A model generated the notes under the pieces. That model did not search any database and was not told the DNA's origin. It was given only the letters and a program-made list of their open reading frames with translations. Of a stretch of 64,000 bases of DNA, positions 56,445 through 64,000 are shown in pieces. This DNA comes from Pseudomonas fluorescens (lineage in GTDB: Bacteria; Pseudomonadota; Gammaproteobacteria; Pseudomonadales; Pseudomonadaceae): contig NZ_CABVIY010000001.1 of assembly GCF_902498195.1 (NCBI RefSeq), positions 992,001 to 1,056,000 on the forward strand, given 5' to 3'. The translations under genes and the position numbers were made by a program. Each line of letters starts with the position of its first letter. The stretch's first letter is position 1.

Positions 56445-57845
56445 ATGAAAAACGCCCGTGACACTGATTTCGCCTACCAGGCGGTGTACCGATATCTGAC
56501 CAGCGTCATCGGGGAAACCGCCACGGATGCGCGGGTTCGCCTGCCTTCGTTGCGTCATCTGGCCGAGCGGCTGAACGTGTCGATCTCGACCATTCAATAT
56601 GCGTACTCGCTGCTGGAGAAAGAAGGTCGTGTGTACTCGGTGGCCAAGTCGGGTTATTACGCGCTGCCGGCACAGACCATCACCACGCCCTACAGTGGCA
56701 GCGACTTGCTCGAAAGCGTGTACGTCAACGCTCGCCGCCCTGGCATGCTGGTCCTGAGTGGCGATGAACCGGCCTTGTTGCAGCCCATCGACAGCCCGTT
56801 GTTGCTACAGGAAAGAGAGCTGCTTCGCCAGTACCCGCGCCAGCCGCAACCCAATTCGCAACCTTGCGGCGAACTGGAACTGCGCATGGCATTGGCCGCG
56901 CGCTACACCACGTCGCCCGTGCGCTGCTGGCACGCCGATGATGTCTACATCGGCGCGGATCTTCGTGGCGTGCTGGAAATCCTGATTGCGGTGTTAGGTC
57001 TCAAGGACGCCGCGGTGGTGGTTGAATCGCCTTGCGACTGGGTGATCCTGCGCCTGTTTCAGGCGGCTGGCGTGCGGGTGATCGAATGGCCCCTGCGGGC
57101 TGGCGGAAGGCTGCACCACGAGCATCTCAAGGAGCTGCTGGAAACCGAACCGGTGCGCCTGGTGATGGTTTCCTCCGGTGTGAACATGCCCCGTGGCAGC
57201 CAGGCGCCGGATGAAGATCGGCAAGCGGTCGCGCAATTGCTCGACCGCTATGACTGCTGGGTCCTGGAAAACGACTGTTACGGTGAGCTTGGCTTCGAGG
57301 CGCCGGGCCTGCGGTTTCGCGATCTGTTGGCGCCGGATCGGCTGATGATTTTTTCCACGTTCGAGAAAATCATCGGGCCGGAAGCCCCCTATGGTTATGT
57401 GCTGTCGCGTCATCTGAGCGGTGAATGGCAGCGGCATTTCCTGCTGCGGGCTTTCCGCCTGTCTTCGATTCGCCAGAAAGCCATTGCCCGTCTATACAGC
57501 AATGGACGCATCGATCAGCACTTGCAATCCCTACGGCGCAGGCTCAAGGACAGCAAGACCCAGATGATCCAGCTGCTGTGCGAGCGACTGGACGATGCCC
57601 TGCAGTTTGTCGAGCCTGAAGGTGGCGCCACCGTCTGGGTGCGTTCGTTGCGCAAAGTCGATGCGCGCCAGCTGTTCCAGCGCCTGCTCGGGCAACAGGT
57701 GGTGATCGCGCCGGGAGAGTTGTTCAGTCTCCAGGGCCTGCATGCACAACATCTGCGGCTGAGCCACAGCTTCGCCAGCGATTATGACCTGACCACCGCG
57801 CTGGGCTTGCTAGGGGATGCGTTGCGCCGCGAGGCGTTCGATTGA
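56445..57845 (+). CDS. MocR-type regulator (GntR wHTH fused to aminotransferase-like domain)
   Basis: The 466-residue product joins an N-terminal GntR winged helix (LPSLRHLAERLNVSISTIQ) to a class I aminotransferase-fold domain that binds PLP in this family. The PLP lysine is K308 in FSTFEKIIGPEAPYGY, and D/N partners fit (VENDCYGELGF). MocR proteins sense PLP or amino-acid-type ligands (PdxR, GabR, TauR). I choose the ATG at 56445; a TTG at 56436 is possible. It probably regulates the preceding gene or itself. The target is not known. Confidence 0.9.
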   Translation: MKNARDTDFAYQAVYRYLTSVIGETATDARVRLPSLRHLAERLNVSISTIQYAYSLLEKEGRVYSVAKSGYYALPAQTITTPYSGSDLLESVYVNARRPGMLVLSGDEPALLQPIDSPLLLQERELLRQYPRQPQPNSQPCGELELRMALAARYTTSPVRCWHADDVYIGADLRGVLEILIAVLGLKDAAVVVESPCDWVILRLFQAAGVRVIEWPLRAGGRLHHEHLKELLETEPVRLVMVSSGVNMPRGSQAPDEDRQAVAQLLDRYDCWVLENDCYGELGFEAPGLRFRDLLAPDRLMIFSTFEKIIGPEAPYGYVLSRHLSGEWQRHFLLRAFRLSSIRQKAIARLYSNGRIDQHLQSLRRRLKDSKTQMIQLLCERLDDALQFVEPEGGATVWVRSLRKVDARQLFQRLLGQQVVIAPGELFSLQGLHAQHLRLSHSFASDYDLTTALGLLGDALRREAFD

Positions 57846-57955
57846 GCGCGACTGTGCGGGATTTATAGCCGTGCGGATCGATAACGTCGCGCCGTGGTCA
57901 AACTGCCAGTAAACTGCGTTCCAATTCCTGAACCACTCTATTCCAGAGGTTTTGC

Positions 57956-59602
57956 ATGACACTCAGTCATTTTGCGGGTAAACCGGCACCGGCAGAATTG
58001 TTGGTCGACATCCCGCGACTGGTCACGGCGTACTACACCGGCCAGCCTGATGCCGCCGTCCCGACCCAGCGCGTGGCGTTCGGCACGTCCGGGCACCGAG
58101 GCAGCTCCTTCGACCTGAGTTTCAACGAGTGGCATGTCCTGGCAATCAGCCAGGCGATCTGCCTGTACCGCGAGGCCCAGGGCATCGATGGTCCGCTGTT
58201 CGTTGGCATCGACACCCATGCACTGTCGACCCCGGCGGGTGCCAGCGCCCTGGAAGTGCTGGCCGCCAACGGCGTGACGGTGATGATTGCCGAAGGCGAC
58301 GAATACACGCCAACCCCGGCCATTTCCCACGCGATCCTCTGCTACAACCGCGGGCGCACCTCGGGCCTGGCGGACGGGATCGTCATCACGCCTTCGCACA
58401 ACCCGCCGCAAAGCGGTGGCTACAAATACAACCCCACCAACGGCGGCCCGGCCGACACCCACATCACCAAGTGGATCGAAGCCAAGGCCAACGAGCTGCT
58501 CGGTAACAAGCTCGCCGGCGTCAAGCGCATCAGCTACGAACAGGCCCTGAAGGCCAGCACCACCCATCGTCACGATTATGTGAACACCTACGTCGCCGAC
58601 CTGATCAACGTGATCGACTTCGACGCCATCCGTGACGCCAAGCTGCGCCTGGGTGTCGATCCGCTGGGCGGCGCCGGGGTGCGCTACTGGTCGGCGATTG
58701 CCGAGCATTACCGCCTGGATCTGGACGTGGTGAACAAGCAGGTCGATCCAACCTTCCGTTTCATGACTGTCGACTGGGATGGCCAGATCCGCATGGACCC
58801 GTCGTCCACTCACGCCATGCAGGGCCTGATCGGCCTGAAGGAGCGCTTCGACGTGGCCTTCGCCTGCGACCCGGACCACGACCGCCACGGCATCGTCACT
58901 CCGTCCGGTGGCCTGTTGGCACCGAACAATTACCTCGCGGTGTCCATCGATTACCTGTTCCAGAACCGTCCGCACTGGCGCGCCGATGCCGCCGTGGGCA
59001 AGACCGTGGTCAGCAGCGGCCTGATCGATCGCGTGGCCAGGCGTCTGGGCCGTCGCCTGTACGAAGTCCCGGTGGGCTTCAAGTGGTTTGCCGATGGCCT
59101 GTTCGATGGCTCCCTGGGCTTTGGTGGTGAAGAAAGTGCCGGTGCTTCGTTCCTGCGCAAGGACGGCGGCGTCTGGAGCACCGACAAGGACGGTTTGATC
59201 CCGGCCCTGCTGGCGGCCGAAATGACCGCCCGGACCGGTCGCGACCCAAGCCAGGCCTATCGTGCCCTGACCGATGAGCTGGGCGAACCGTTCTCCGTGC
59301 GGGTCGACGCCAAGGCCAATCCGCAGCAGAAAGCCCTGCTCGGCAAGTTGTCACCGGATCAGGTCACTTCGACTGAACTGGCGGGCGAAGCGATCCAGAG
59401 CATCCTCAGCCACGCACCGGGCAACGACCAGGCCATCGGCGGCCTGAAAGTCATGACCGAGAACGGCTGGTTCGCGGCGCGTCCGTCGGGGACCGAGGAC
59501 ATCTACAAGATCTACGCCGAAAGCTTTGTCAGCGATGCGCACCTCAAGCAGTTGGTGGCTGAGGCCCAGACCTTGGTGGATGGCGCCATTTCCGCGAAGT
59601 AA
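57956..59602 (+). CDS. pgm: Phosphoglucomutase, alpha-D-glucose specific
   Basis: Pgm interconverts glucose 1- and 6-phosphate, feeding glycogen, trehalose and exopolysaccharide precursors. The 548 residues match E. coli Pgm: the start [29 protein letters not shown] (44-51), the phosphoserine S147 in [13 protein letters not shown], the metal loop [10 protein letters not shown] and the phosphate-binding end [17 protein letters not shown] ribosome site AGAGG precedes the ATG. The gene stands alone and ends at a strong two-way terminator. Confidence 0.96.
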   Translation: MTLSHFAGKPAPAELLVDIPRLVTAYYTGQPDAAVPTQRVAFGTSGHRGSSFDLSFNEWHVLAISQAICLYREAQGIDGPLFVGIDTHALSTPAGASALEVLAANGVTVMIAEGDEYTPTPAISHAILCYNRGRTSGLADGIVITPSHNPPQSGGYKYNPTNGGPADTHITKWIEAKANELLGNKLAGVKRISYEQALKASTTHRHDYVNTYVADLINVIDFDAIRDAKLRLGVDPLGGAGVRYWSAIAEHYRLDLDVVNKQVDPTFRFMTVDWDGQIRMDPSSTHAMQGLIGLKERFDVAFACDPDHDRHGIVTPSGGLLAPNNYLAVSIDYLFQNRPHWRADAAVGKTVVSSGLIDRVARRLGRRLYEVPVGFKWFADGLFDGSLGFGGEESAGASFLRKDGGVWSTDKDGLIPALLAAEMTARTGRDPSQAYRALTDELGEPFSVRVDAKANPQQKALLGKLSPDQVTSTELAGEAIQSILSHAPGNDQAIGGLKVMTENGWFAARPSGTEDIYKIYAESFVSDAHLKQLVAEAQTLVDGAISAK

Positions 59603-59639
59603 CGGATGTCGGACTTACGCGTGGCGTGAGTTTCGGATC

Positions 59640-59677
59640 AAAAAAAGGGGCGACCATTCACGGTCGCCCCCTTTTTT
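59640..59677. terminator. Bidirectional rho-independent terminator between pgm and pirin gene
   Basis: AAAAAAGGGGCGACC and GGTCGCCCC with CTTTTTT form a GC-rich hairpin with A and T runs on both sides, serving the convergent pgm and pirin genes. Confidence 0.93.
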
Positions 59678-59694
59678 GTCCTGCGTTTAGAGGA

Positions 59695-60390
59695 TCAGGC
59701 CAGATCCACCAGCACAATCTCACTGTCCTCGATCGCCGTCACCCGCAGCACCTGCTCATCGGCCACCGCAACCCCGTCTCGAGCTTGAGCACGCAAGCCA
59801 TTGACTTCAATGACACCGGTGGCCGGCACCAGGTAAGCCCGGCGGCCACTGTCCAGCAGATACTCAGCGCTTTCGCCTGCCTTGAGGCTTGCCGCCACCA
59901 ACCGCGCATCGGCACGGATGCGCAGGCTTTGATCGTCGCCGGCCTTGCCGCTGGCCAGGGTCACGAAACCTTCGCGCTGGCCTTTGGGGAAGGGTTTGGC
60001 ACCCCAGGACGGCGCCAGGCCGGATTCATTGGGGATGATCCAGATCTGGAAGATCTTGGTCGGCGTCGCCTCCAGGTTGTATTCGCTGTGGGCGATGCCG
60101 GTGCCAGCGCTCATGACCTGAACGTCACCCGCTTCGGTGCGGCCCTTGTTCCCCAGGTTGTCCTGGTGAGTGATGGCGCCTTCGCGAACATAGGTGATGA
60201 TTTCCATGTCTCGGTGCGGGTGCTGCGGGAAACCGGTGCCGGGGGCGATCACGTCGTCGTTCCAGACCCGCAGGTTGCCCCAGTTCATGCGCTTGGGGTC
60301 ATGGTATTCGGCGAACGAAAAATGGTGATGGGCATCCAGCCAGCCGTGGTGTGCGCCACCGAGCGAGTTGAAAGGTCTGAGTTCAAGCAT
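59695..60390 (-). CDS. Pirin family protein (possible quercetinase)
   Basis: Pirins are bicupin Fe proteins, and some are quercetin 2,3-dioxygenases. The product has 231 residues from ATG 60388-60390 (AGGAGA upstream). The N-terminal cupin carries H57, H59, H101 and E103 (QHPHRD, AHSEYN), the full metal set. GTGFPQHPHRDMEIITYV is the family signature region. A frame beginning at 60468 is longer but lacks a ribosome site. The gene is monocistronic and the physiological role is unknown. Confidence 0.93.
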   Translation of the reverse strand: MLELRPFNSLGGAHHGWLDAHHHFSFAEYHDPKRMNWGNLRVWNDDVIAPGTGFPQHPHRDMEIITYVREGAITHQDNLGNKGRTEAGDVQVMSAGTGIAHSEYNLEATPTKIFQIWIIPNESGLAPSWGAKPFPKGQREGFVTLASGKAGDDQSLRIRADARLVAASLKAGESAEYLLDSGRRAYLVPATGVIEVNGLRAQARDGVAVADEQVLRVTAIEDSEIVLVDLA

Positions 60391-60667
60391 GATCGTCTCC
60401 TGAAAAGGTTCGTCATGGGGCAAGGCGCCTGAGCCACGAAGAGACCGGTGGTTGATGACGGGCATCATCCTTTAGCTAACGATCGATAAAAAGCGTAAAA
60501 AATGCCTCATTACCATCGAATTGATTGATATTAATGAGGGGCGAAATAGTCTCACCCAGCTTTCAGTTAATCCCATAAGCCGATGAGTCATAAGCATTTC
60601 ACTAGAACTCAACGGCAAATGCAGACACCATAGCCGCCAACAGCCTCTCACCCTGGAGTCCGTCCGC

Positions 60668-63136
60668 GTGTCGCAACACACCCCCGATCTTCCGCCTGAA
60701 CTTCGTCCGCTGGCCGAGATGCCACTGCTCAAGCGCCTGGCCGCCCGATTCTTTGGCCACGGCCTGACGCGCCTGCGCGCACAACACCGCGCCTCCTGGC
60801 TGCACGGCCAGGCCGACGGTTTTCGCAGCGGGCACAGTGCCGGTGTGGAATACGGCTATAAGGAAGGCAAGCTCGAAGGGCTGGAAGAAGGCCGACAGGT
60901 GTTGCTGATTCGTGACTCGCGTTCCACCGAGCACCGGCCACCGACCATCGACGATCATCTGTTCGACGACTGGCGCCTGCCGCTCAATGCCGAACTGAAA
61001 AAGCGCATGAAGGCCGATGTCGCCCGCTTGCTGCCGGCCCATGCGCAACCCAGCGCCGCCCAATGGAAGATGATCTTCAGCGATACGCCCTCGACCTCGG
61101 TGATCGCCGGCGCCGGTGCGGGCAAATCGACTACGCTGGTGCTGCGCATCGTGCTGCTGACGCAGTATCTGGGGTTCGAATTGAACTCGATGACCGTGGT
61201 GACCTTCACCCGCGAATCGCGCAAGGACTTCATCAATAAACTGATTGAGATCTTCGCACTCTGGGGGCGGGTGCTGAGTTTCAAGGAGGCGCGCGATCTG
61301 GTGCGCACTTTCCATTCACGCATTCTGCCGATGGTTCGCAGCCTGCCGGGCTTCGAACGCCTGCAAGCCTTCGAAAACCTCAGCCTGCGCGCACCCAATG
61401 GCGACGAAGAGGTCGACAGCAACCCGTTCGACCTGCGCATCAACGACGCCCAGCGCCAGCAACTCAACGCGTGCTATCACGCCTTGCATACCCGTGATGA
61501 GCGTTTCCGCGCGTTGATCCAGCCGTTGTCGCGCCATGCCTTGCAGCTCAAGGAGCTGGAGCGCGATCACCCGGACGTGCAAAAACGCATGGCCGTGACC
61601 GAGCTGGCGGCAAAGCGCGACGAAGAACTCTGCGACACGATTGAAGATTTGTGGCTTCAGGCGGGAGCCTGGCCGATCAAGGGTATCGAGCCCAATCGCC
61701 AGACCTTCGATATCAACGGCGCAGCCTTCCATTGCCACGGTTACATTCCGTCCCTGGATGCCTGGGTCGTGCTGGGGTTCGATCCCCGGGAAAACCCTCA
61801 GGTCACCCGGCCAAATGCCCGGCTGACGGTACGTGCCGAATGGGCGGTGAAACGCACCCTGTTTCAAGCTTTCTGTCGTAAGCCATTGATTTGGCTTGAT
61901 AGTTACGATTCATCGAAGCGTGTTCTGGCCTCGCTGGCCGGCGACGCCAGCGCCGGGCCGGGCTTCGATTACAAGGTCAAGGGCGAACTTGCGGCCGCGC
62001 CGTTGCTGGACTGCTTTGTCGCGGCTGCCGGGTTTATAGAGAACCTGGGCCTGGATGTGCCGAACGCGGTGAGTCAGATGAGCTTCGCCAAGGACGACCC
62101 GGACCGCTTTTTCTTCGAGGCCCTGAGCCTGTACTGGCGTGCCCTGGAAGATCATCTGCTGGACCAGAAGCCGCCGATCATGACCTACAACCGGATGTTC
62201 GCCCTGTTTAGCGAGCATTCCCCGGAGAACCTCAAACTGCTCAGTGATGAGCTGCTCAGGCCGCTGTCGCACTTGATGATCGATGAATTCCAGGACGTCT
62301 CGCCGCAGATTGTCTCGTGGATTCGCGCCAGTTTGACGGAGATCCGCAGTCGTGGCCCGGCGATGCACGTGGGGCGCGGTGCCCAGCGCTCCTCGCTGCT
62401 CTGTGTGGGTGACGATTGGCAATCGATTTATGGCTGGCGTGGCAGCTCACCGAGTTACTTCATGGCGTTCAACAAGGAGTTTTCCTCGCCGAGCACCACC
62501 AAAGTCATGCTCAGTGACAACTACCGCAGCCACCAGTACATCATTGACGCCGCTGAGCATATCGTTCGCGCAGCACCGGCGATTGCCGGGAAGAAGGCCA
62601 AGGCCAGCGGCGAGCCGAAGGATTTGCTGCCGGTGAACGTGCTGGATCGCGACGACCCAGGCATGGCGAAACGGTTGATCGAGCACTATCGCAAGGGTGA
62701 TTCAATCTTGATGCTTTATCGAAAAAGCAGCGATAAGTCATTGATAGAAGAGCATATTCAGTCTGTAGTTAATGTTGATTCTAGCTTGCCGCACGAAGCG
62801 CGACGCTTGAAACAACTGACGTACCACAGTGCCAAGGGCCTGCAGGCCGACGCGGTATTCCTGTTGGGCGATTGCCAGCACCTGACCAGTTCGCCCTACA
62901 AGAATCAGGTCTACCGCATGGCGGGCCTGGGCAAGGCCGGTGACAGCGAGCCGTACGACAATGCGCAGAAGGACGAAATCCTGCGCCTGGCCTATGTCGG
63001 CATCACCCGGGCCGTGAGTCATTGCTACTGGTATGTCGACGGGCAGGACACCCAGGCCGCCAACATGCCCAAGGCGTCGGACCGGATCGGCAAGGGCAAG
63101 GCGTTCTTTGCCGATCATCGGCAGGCCAAGACATAA
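60668..63136 (+). CDS. UvrD/HelD-like superfamily 1 DNA helicase
   Basis: A 822-residue ATP-dependent helicase starting at GTG 60668. The Q-like motif is AQPSAAQWKMIF (126-137), Walker A GAGAGKST (148-155), motif II MIDEFQDVSP, motif III GDDWQSIYGWRGS, motif V/VI TYHSAKGLQADAVFLLG and YVGITRAVSHCYW. All seven SF1A motifs appear intact. An N-terminal part of about 120 residues, and an insert between motifs I and II, resemble helicase IV (HelD) more than UvrD. It may act in repair or recombination. Stretches at 61890-61920 and 62700-62795 use AT-rich, rare codons. It stands alone, with GGAG 9 bases before the GTG. Confidence 0.9.
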   Translation: MSQHTPDLPPELRPLAEMPLLKRLAARFFGHGLTRLRAQHRASWLHGQADGFRSGHSAGVEYGYKEGKLEGLEEGRQVLLIRDSRSTEHRPPTIDDHLFDDWRLPLNAELKKRMKADVARLLPAHAQPSAAQWKMIFSDTPSTSVIAGAGAGKSTTLVLRIVLLTQYLGFELNSMTVVTFTRESRKDFINKLIEIFALWGRVLSFKEARDLVRTFHSRILPMVRSLPGFERLQAFENLSLRAPNGDEEVDSNPFDLRINDAQRQQLNACYHALHTRDERFRALIQPLSRHALQLKELERDHPDVQKRMAVTELAAKRDEELCDTIEDLWLQAGAWPIKGIEPNRQTFDINGAAFHCHGYIPSLDAWVVLGFDPRENPQVTRPNARLTVRAEWAVKRTLFQAFCRKPLIWLDSYDSSKRVLASLAGDASAGPGFDYKVKGELAAAPLLDCFVAAAGFIENLGLDVPNAVSQMSFAKDDPDRFFFEALSLYWRALEDHLLDQKPPIMTYNRMFALFSEHSPENLKLLSDELLRPLSHLMIDEFQDVSPQIVSWIRASLTEIRSRGPAMHVGRGAQRSSLLCVGDDWQSIYGWRGSSPSYFMAFNKEFSSPSTTKVMLSDNYRSHQYIIDAAEHIVRAAPAIAGKKAKASGEPKDLLPVNVLDRDDPGMAKRLIEHYRKGDSILMLYRKSSDKSLIEEHIQSVVNVDSSLPHEARRLKQLTYHSAKGLQADAVFLLGDCQHLTSSPYKNQVYRMAGLGKAGDSEPYDNAQKDEILRLAYVGITRAVSHCYWYVDGQDTQAANMPKASDRIGKGKAFFADHRQAKT

Positions 63137-63141
63137 GTCAC

Positions 63142-63241
63142 TGTAGGAGCGAGCCTGCTCGCGAAAAACGTCCAGACAACGCGTTCATCCAGACAGGGTG
63201 CGTTTTCGTTGACGTCCATCGCGAGCAGGCTCGCTCCTACA
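63142..63241. repeat. REP pair (REPIN-like), copy of 1074-1173
   Basis: TGTAGGAGCGAGCCTGCTCG and CGAGCAGGCTCGCTCCTACA enclose a spacer with ACGCGTTCATCCAGACA and GTTGACGTCCATCGCG words that match the copy at the left end of the window. Confidence 0.88.
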
Positions 63242-63261
63242 GGTTTTTGTGAAAGTCATGA

Positions 63262-63287
63262 AAAAGCCCACGAAAGTGGGCTTTTAA
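63262..63287. terminator. Bidirectional rho-independent terminator
   Basis: AAAAGCCCAC-GAAA-GTGGGCTTTT forms a short, perfect hairpin with A and T runs, between the convergent helicase and DUF1652 genes. Confidence 0.93.
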
Positions 63288-63305
63288 CTGACTATCCTGC
63301 GACCG

Positions 63306-63578
63306 TCAGGCATAACTCCTGAGGGCCACCGGGGGAATGAACGCTTCCAGCTCATCCTCCACGGCTTCGATTATTCGCTCGACATCGGCGGCGTTCATGA
63401 CCGTCGCGCAAGGAATGCCGGCAATGGCGATCATGGTCTCGCCACTGGCCCGGTCAAACAGACGGGCAATCATGCTGCCCGGCGCATCCATGCTCGCCTC
63501 GAATCCCATGGGATGAAAATGCCAGCGCATCAGCTGGCAGGCATTTGGAAAAGTTACCTTGCTGAACCCTTTATTCAT
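63306..63578 (-). CDS. DUF1652 family small protein
   Basis: A 90-residue soluble protein with the DUF1652 fold pattern: FPNACQLMRWHFHPMGFEAS, MIARLFDRASGETMIAIAGI and a final helix AADVERIIEAVEDELEAF. Function unknown. It is a distant paralogue of the protein at 13143-13415. The gene ends just after a two-way terminator and its ATG has GAAGAAGG nearby as ribosome site. Confidence 0.85.
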   Translation of the reverse strand: MNKGFSKVTFPNACQLMRWHFHPMGFEASMDAPGSMIARLFDRASGETMIAIAGIPCATVMNAADVERIIEAVEDELEAFIPPVALRSYA

Positions 63579-63828
63579 GTGTTGCCCGCCTTCTTCATCG
63601 AGCGCTTCCGTTAGCCCTGTTAGGAGGGAAGAACCTTCATTGGTTCAACCAGTGACAGACTTTAAAAGTAGCATCCGGATGTGAAAATAATGTGTTTTTT
63701 TCAGGCCGTTTGGCGATTGCTTCTATTTTTTTGATTCAGGTCACTGTTTGAGCTTGCAGTGCCATACAGGCCGCCATTGAAGGCGAGGGGAAACTTGGGC
63801 AAGCTCGGTTTTTTTCGTCGAGAGCCCT

Positions 63829-64000
63829 ATGCACGCCGAGGATGATGGCCCGCAGCAAACCCAGGCCACGGCCGAGACGGTCATGCGTTATCACCTGCGC
63901 TGGAAGCATCGGGATCTGGACGGGGTCATGGCGCTCTATCACCCGGACATCCAGTACAGCGACTTTTTCCAGAACCGGGTGATGGGCCTGGATGAGTTGC
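63829..64000 (+). CDS. SnoaL/NTF2-like protein, N-terminal part (cut by window edge)
   Basis: The visible 57 codons from ATG 63829 read as the beginning of an NTF2-like fold: ETVMRYHLRWKHRDLDGVMA, then LYHPDIQYSDFFQNRVMG. This is typical of SnoaL-like proteins, which are small enzymes or ligand-binding proteins. A T-rich stretch lies about 15 bases ahead. The rest is outside the window, so the specific role cannot be told. Confidence 0.75.
   Translation, partial: MHAEDDGPQQTQATAETVMRYHLRWKHRDLDGVMALYHPDIQYSDFFQNRVMGLDEL

Overview
The window is chromosomal DNA of a Pseudomonas, most likely of the P. fluorescens group. The grounds are the high-GC codon use, the mtlR-mtlEFGKDYZ mannitol cluster, the mexS-mexT-mexEF-oprN layout, an OprD-family porin, Pseudomonas-type small families (DUF1652, DUF2790) and many GTGGGAGCGGGCTTGCTCGCG-type REP palindromes between genes. 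I see no rRNA, tRNA, CRISPR array, insertion sequence or phage gene. Most of it reads as ordinary core or lineage-core genome.

Layout. 1-5.0 kb: a cut-off MFS transporter, the ABC-F ATPase YbiT, an LpxO-type lipid A hydroxylase and the end-joining protein Ku. 5.2-10.6 kb: a small secreted protein with a PQQ-type aldose dehydrogenase; a GNAT-C39 peptidase fusion divergent from a RimK-like ATP-grasp ligase; a CorA-like membrane protein. 10.7-15.8 kb: a small membrane protein, then a short threonine dehydratase preceded by a 21-codon Ile/Thr-containing leader ORF and a textbook attenuator, ecotin, small Pseudomonas proteins and an OprD porin. 15.9-25.8 kb: the mannitol/arabitol operon (ABC importer MtlEFGK, dehydrogenase MtlD, xylulokinase MtlY, fructokinase MtlZ) with its AraC-type activator MtlR; REP elements sit at several gene junctions.

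25.8-30.2 kb: a glycosyltransferase and an AT-richer 978-residue protein of unknown function, the most foreign-looking gene here. 30.6-42.3 kb: a signalling island of two single-domain receivers, three hybrid histidine kinases, a CheR methyltransferase, a receiver-less CheB methylesterase, a double-domain KaiC-like ATPase and a TPR protein. No chemoreceptor, CheA or CheW is present. The plus-strand genes overlap tightly (CheR-CheB-kinase), as do KaiC and its kinase on the minus strand. This is the best candidate for a poorly described system.

42.5-45.8 kb: an AaeXAB-like exporter (FUSC pump, DUF1656 protein, HlyD-type adaptor), convergent with mexEF-oprN. 45.9-54.3 kb: oprN, mexF, mexE, mexT (minus) and divergent mexS (plus), with a candidate MexT site before mexE. 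54.9-64 kb: an unrecognised 493-residue protein with a MocR-type regulator, phosphoglucomutase, a pirin, a UvrD-like helicase, a second DUF1652 protein and the start of a SnoaL-like protein.

All function calls come from reading protein motifs by eye; no database search was run.
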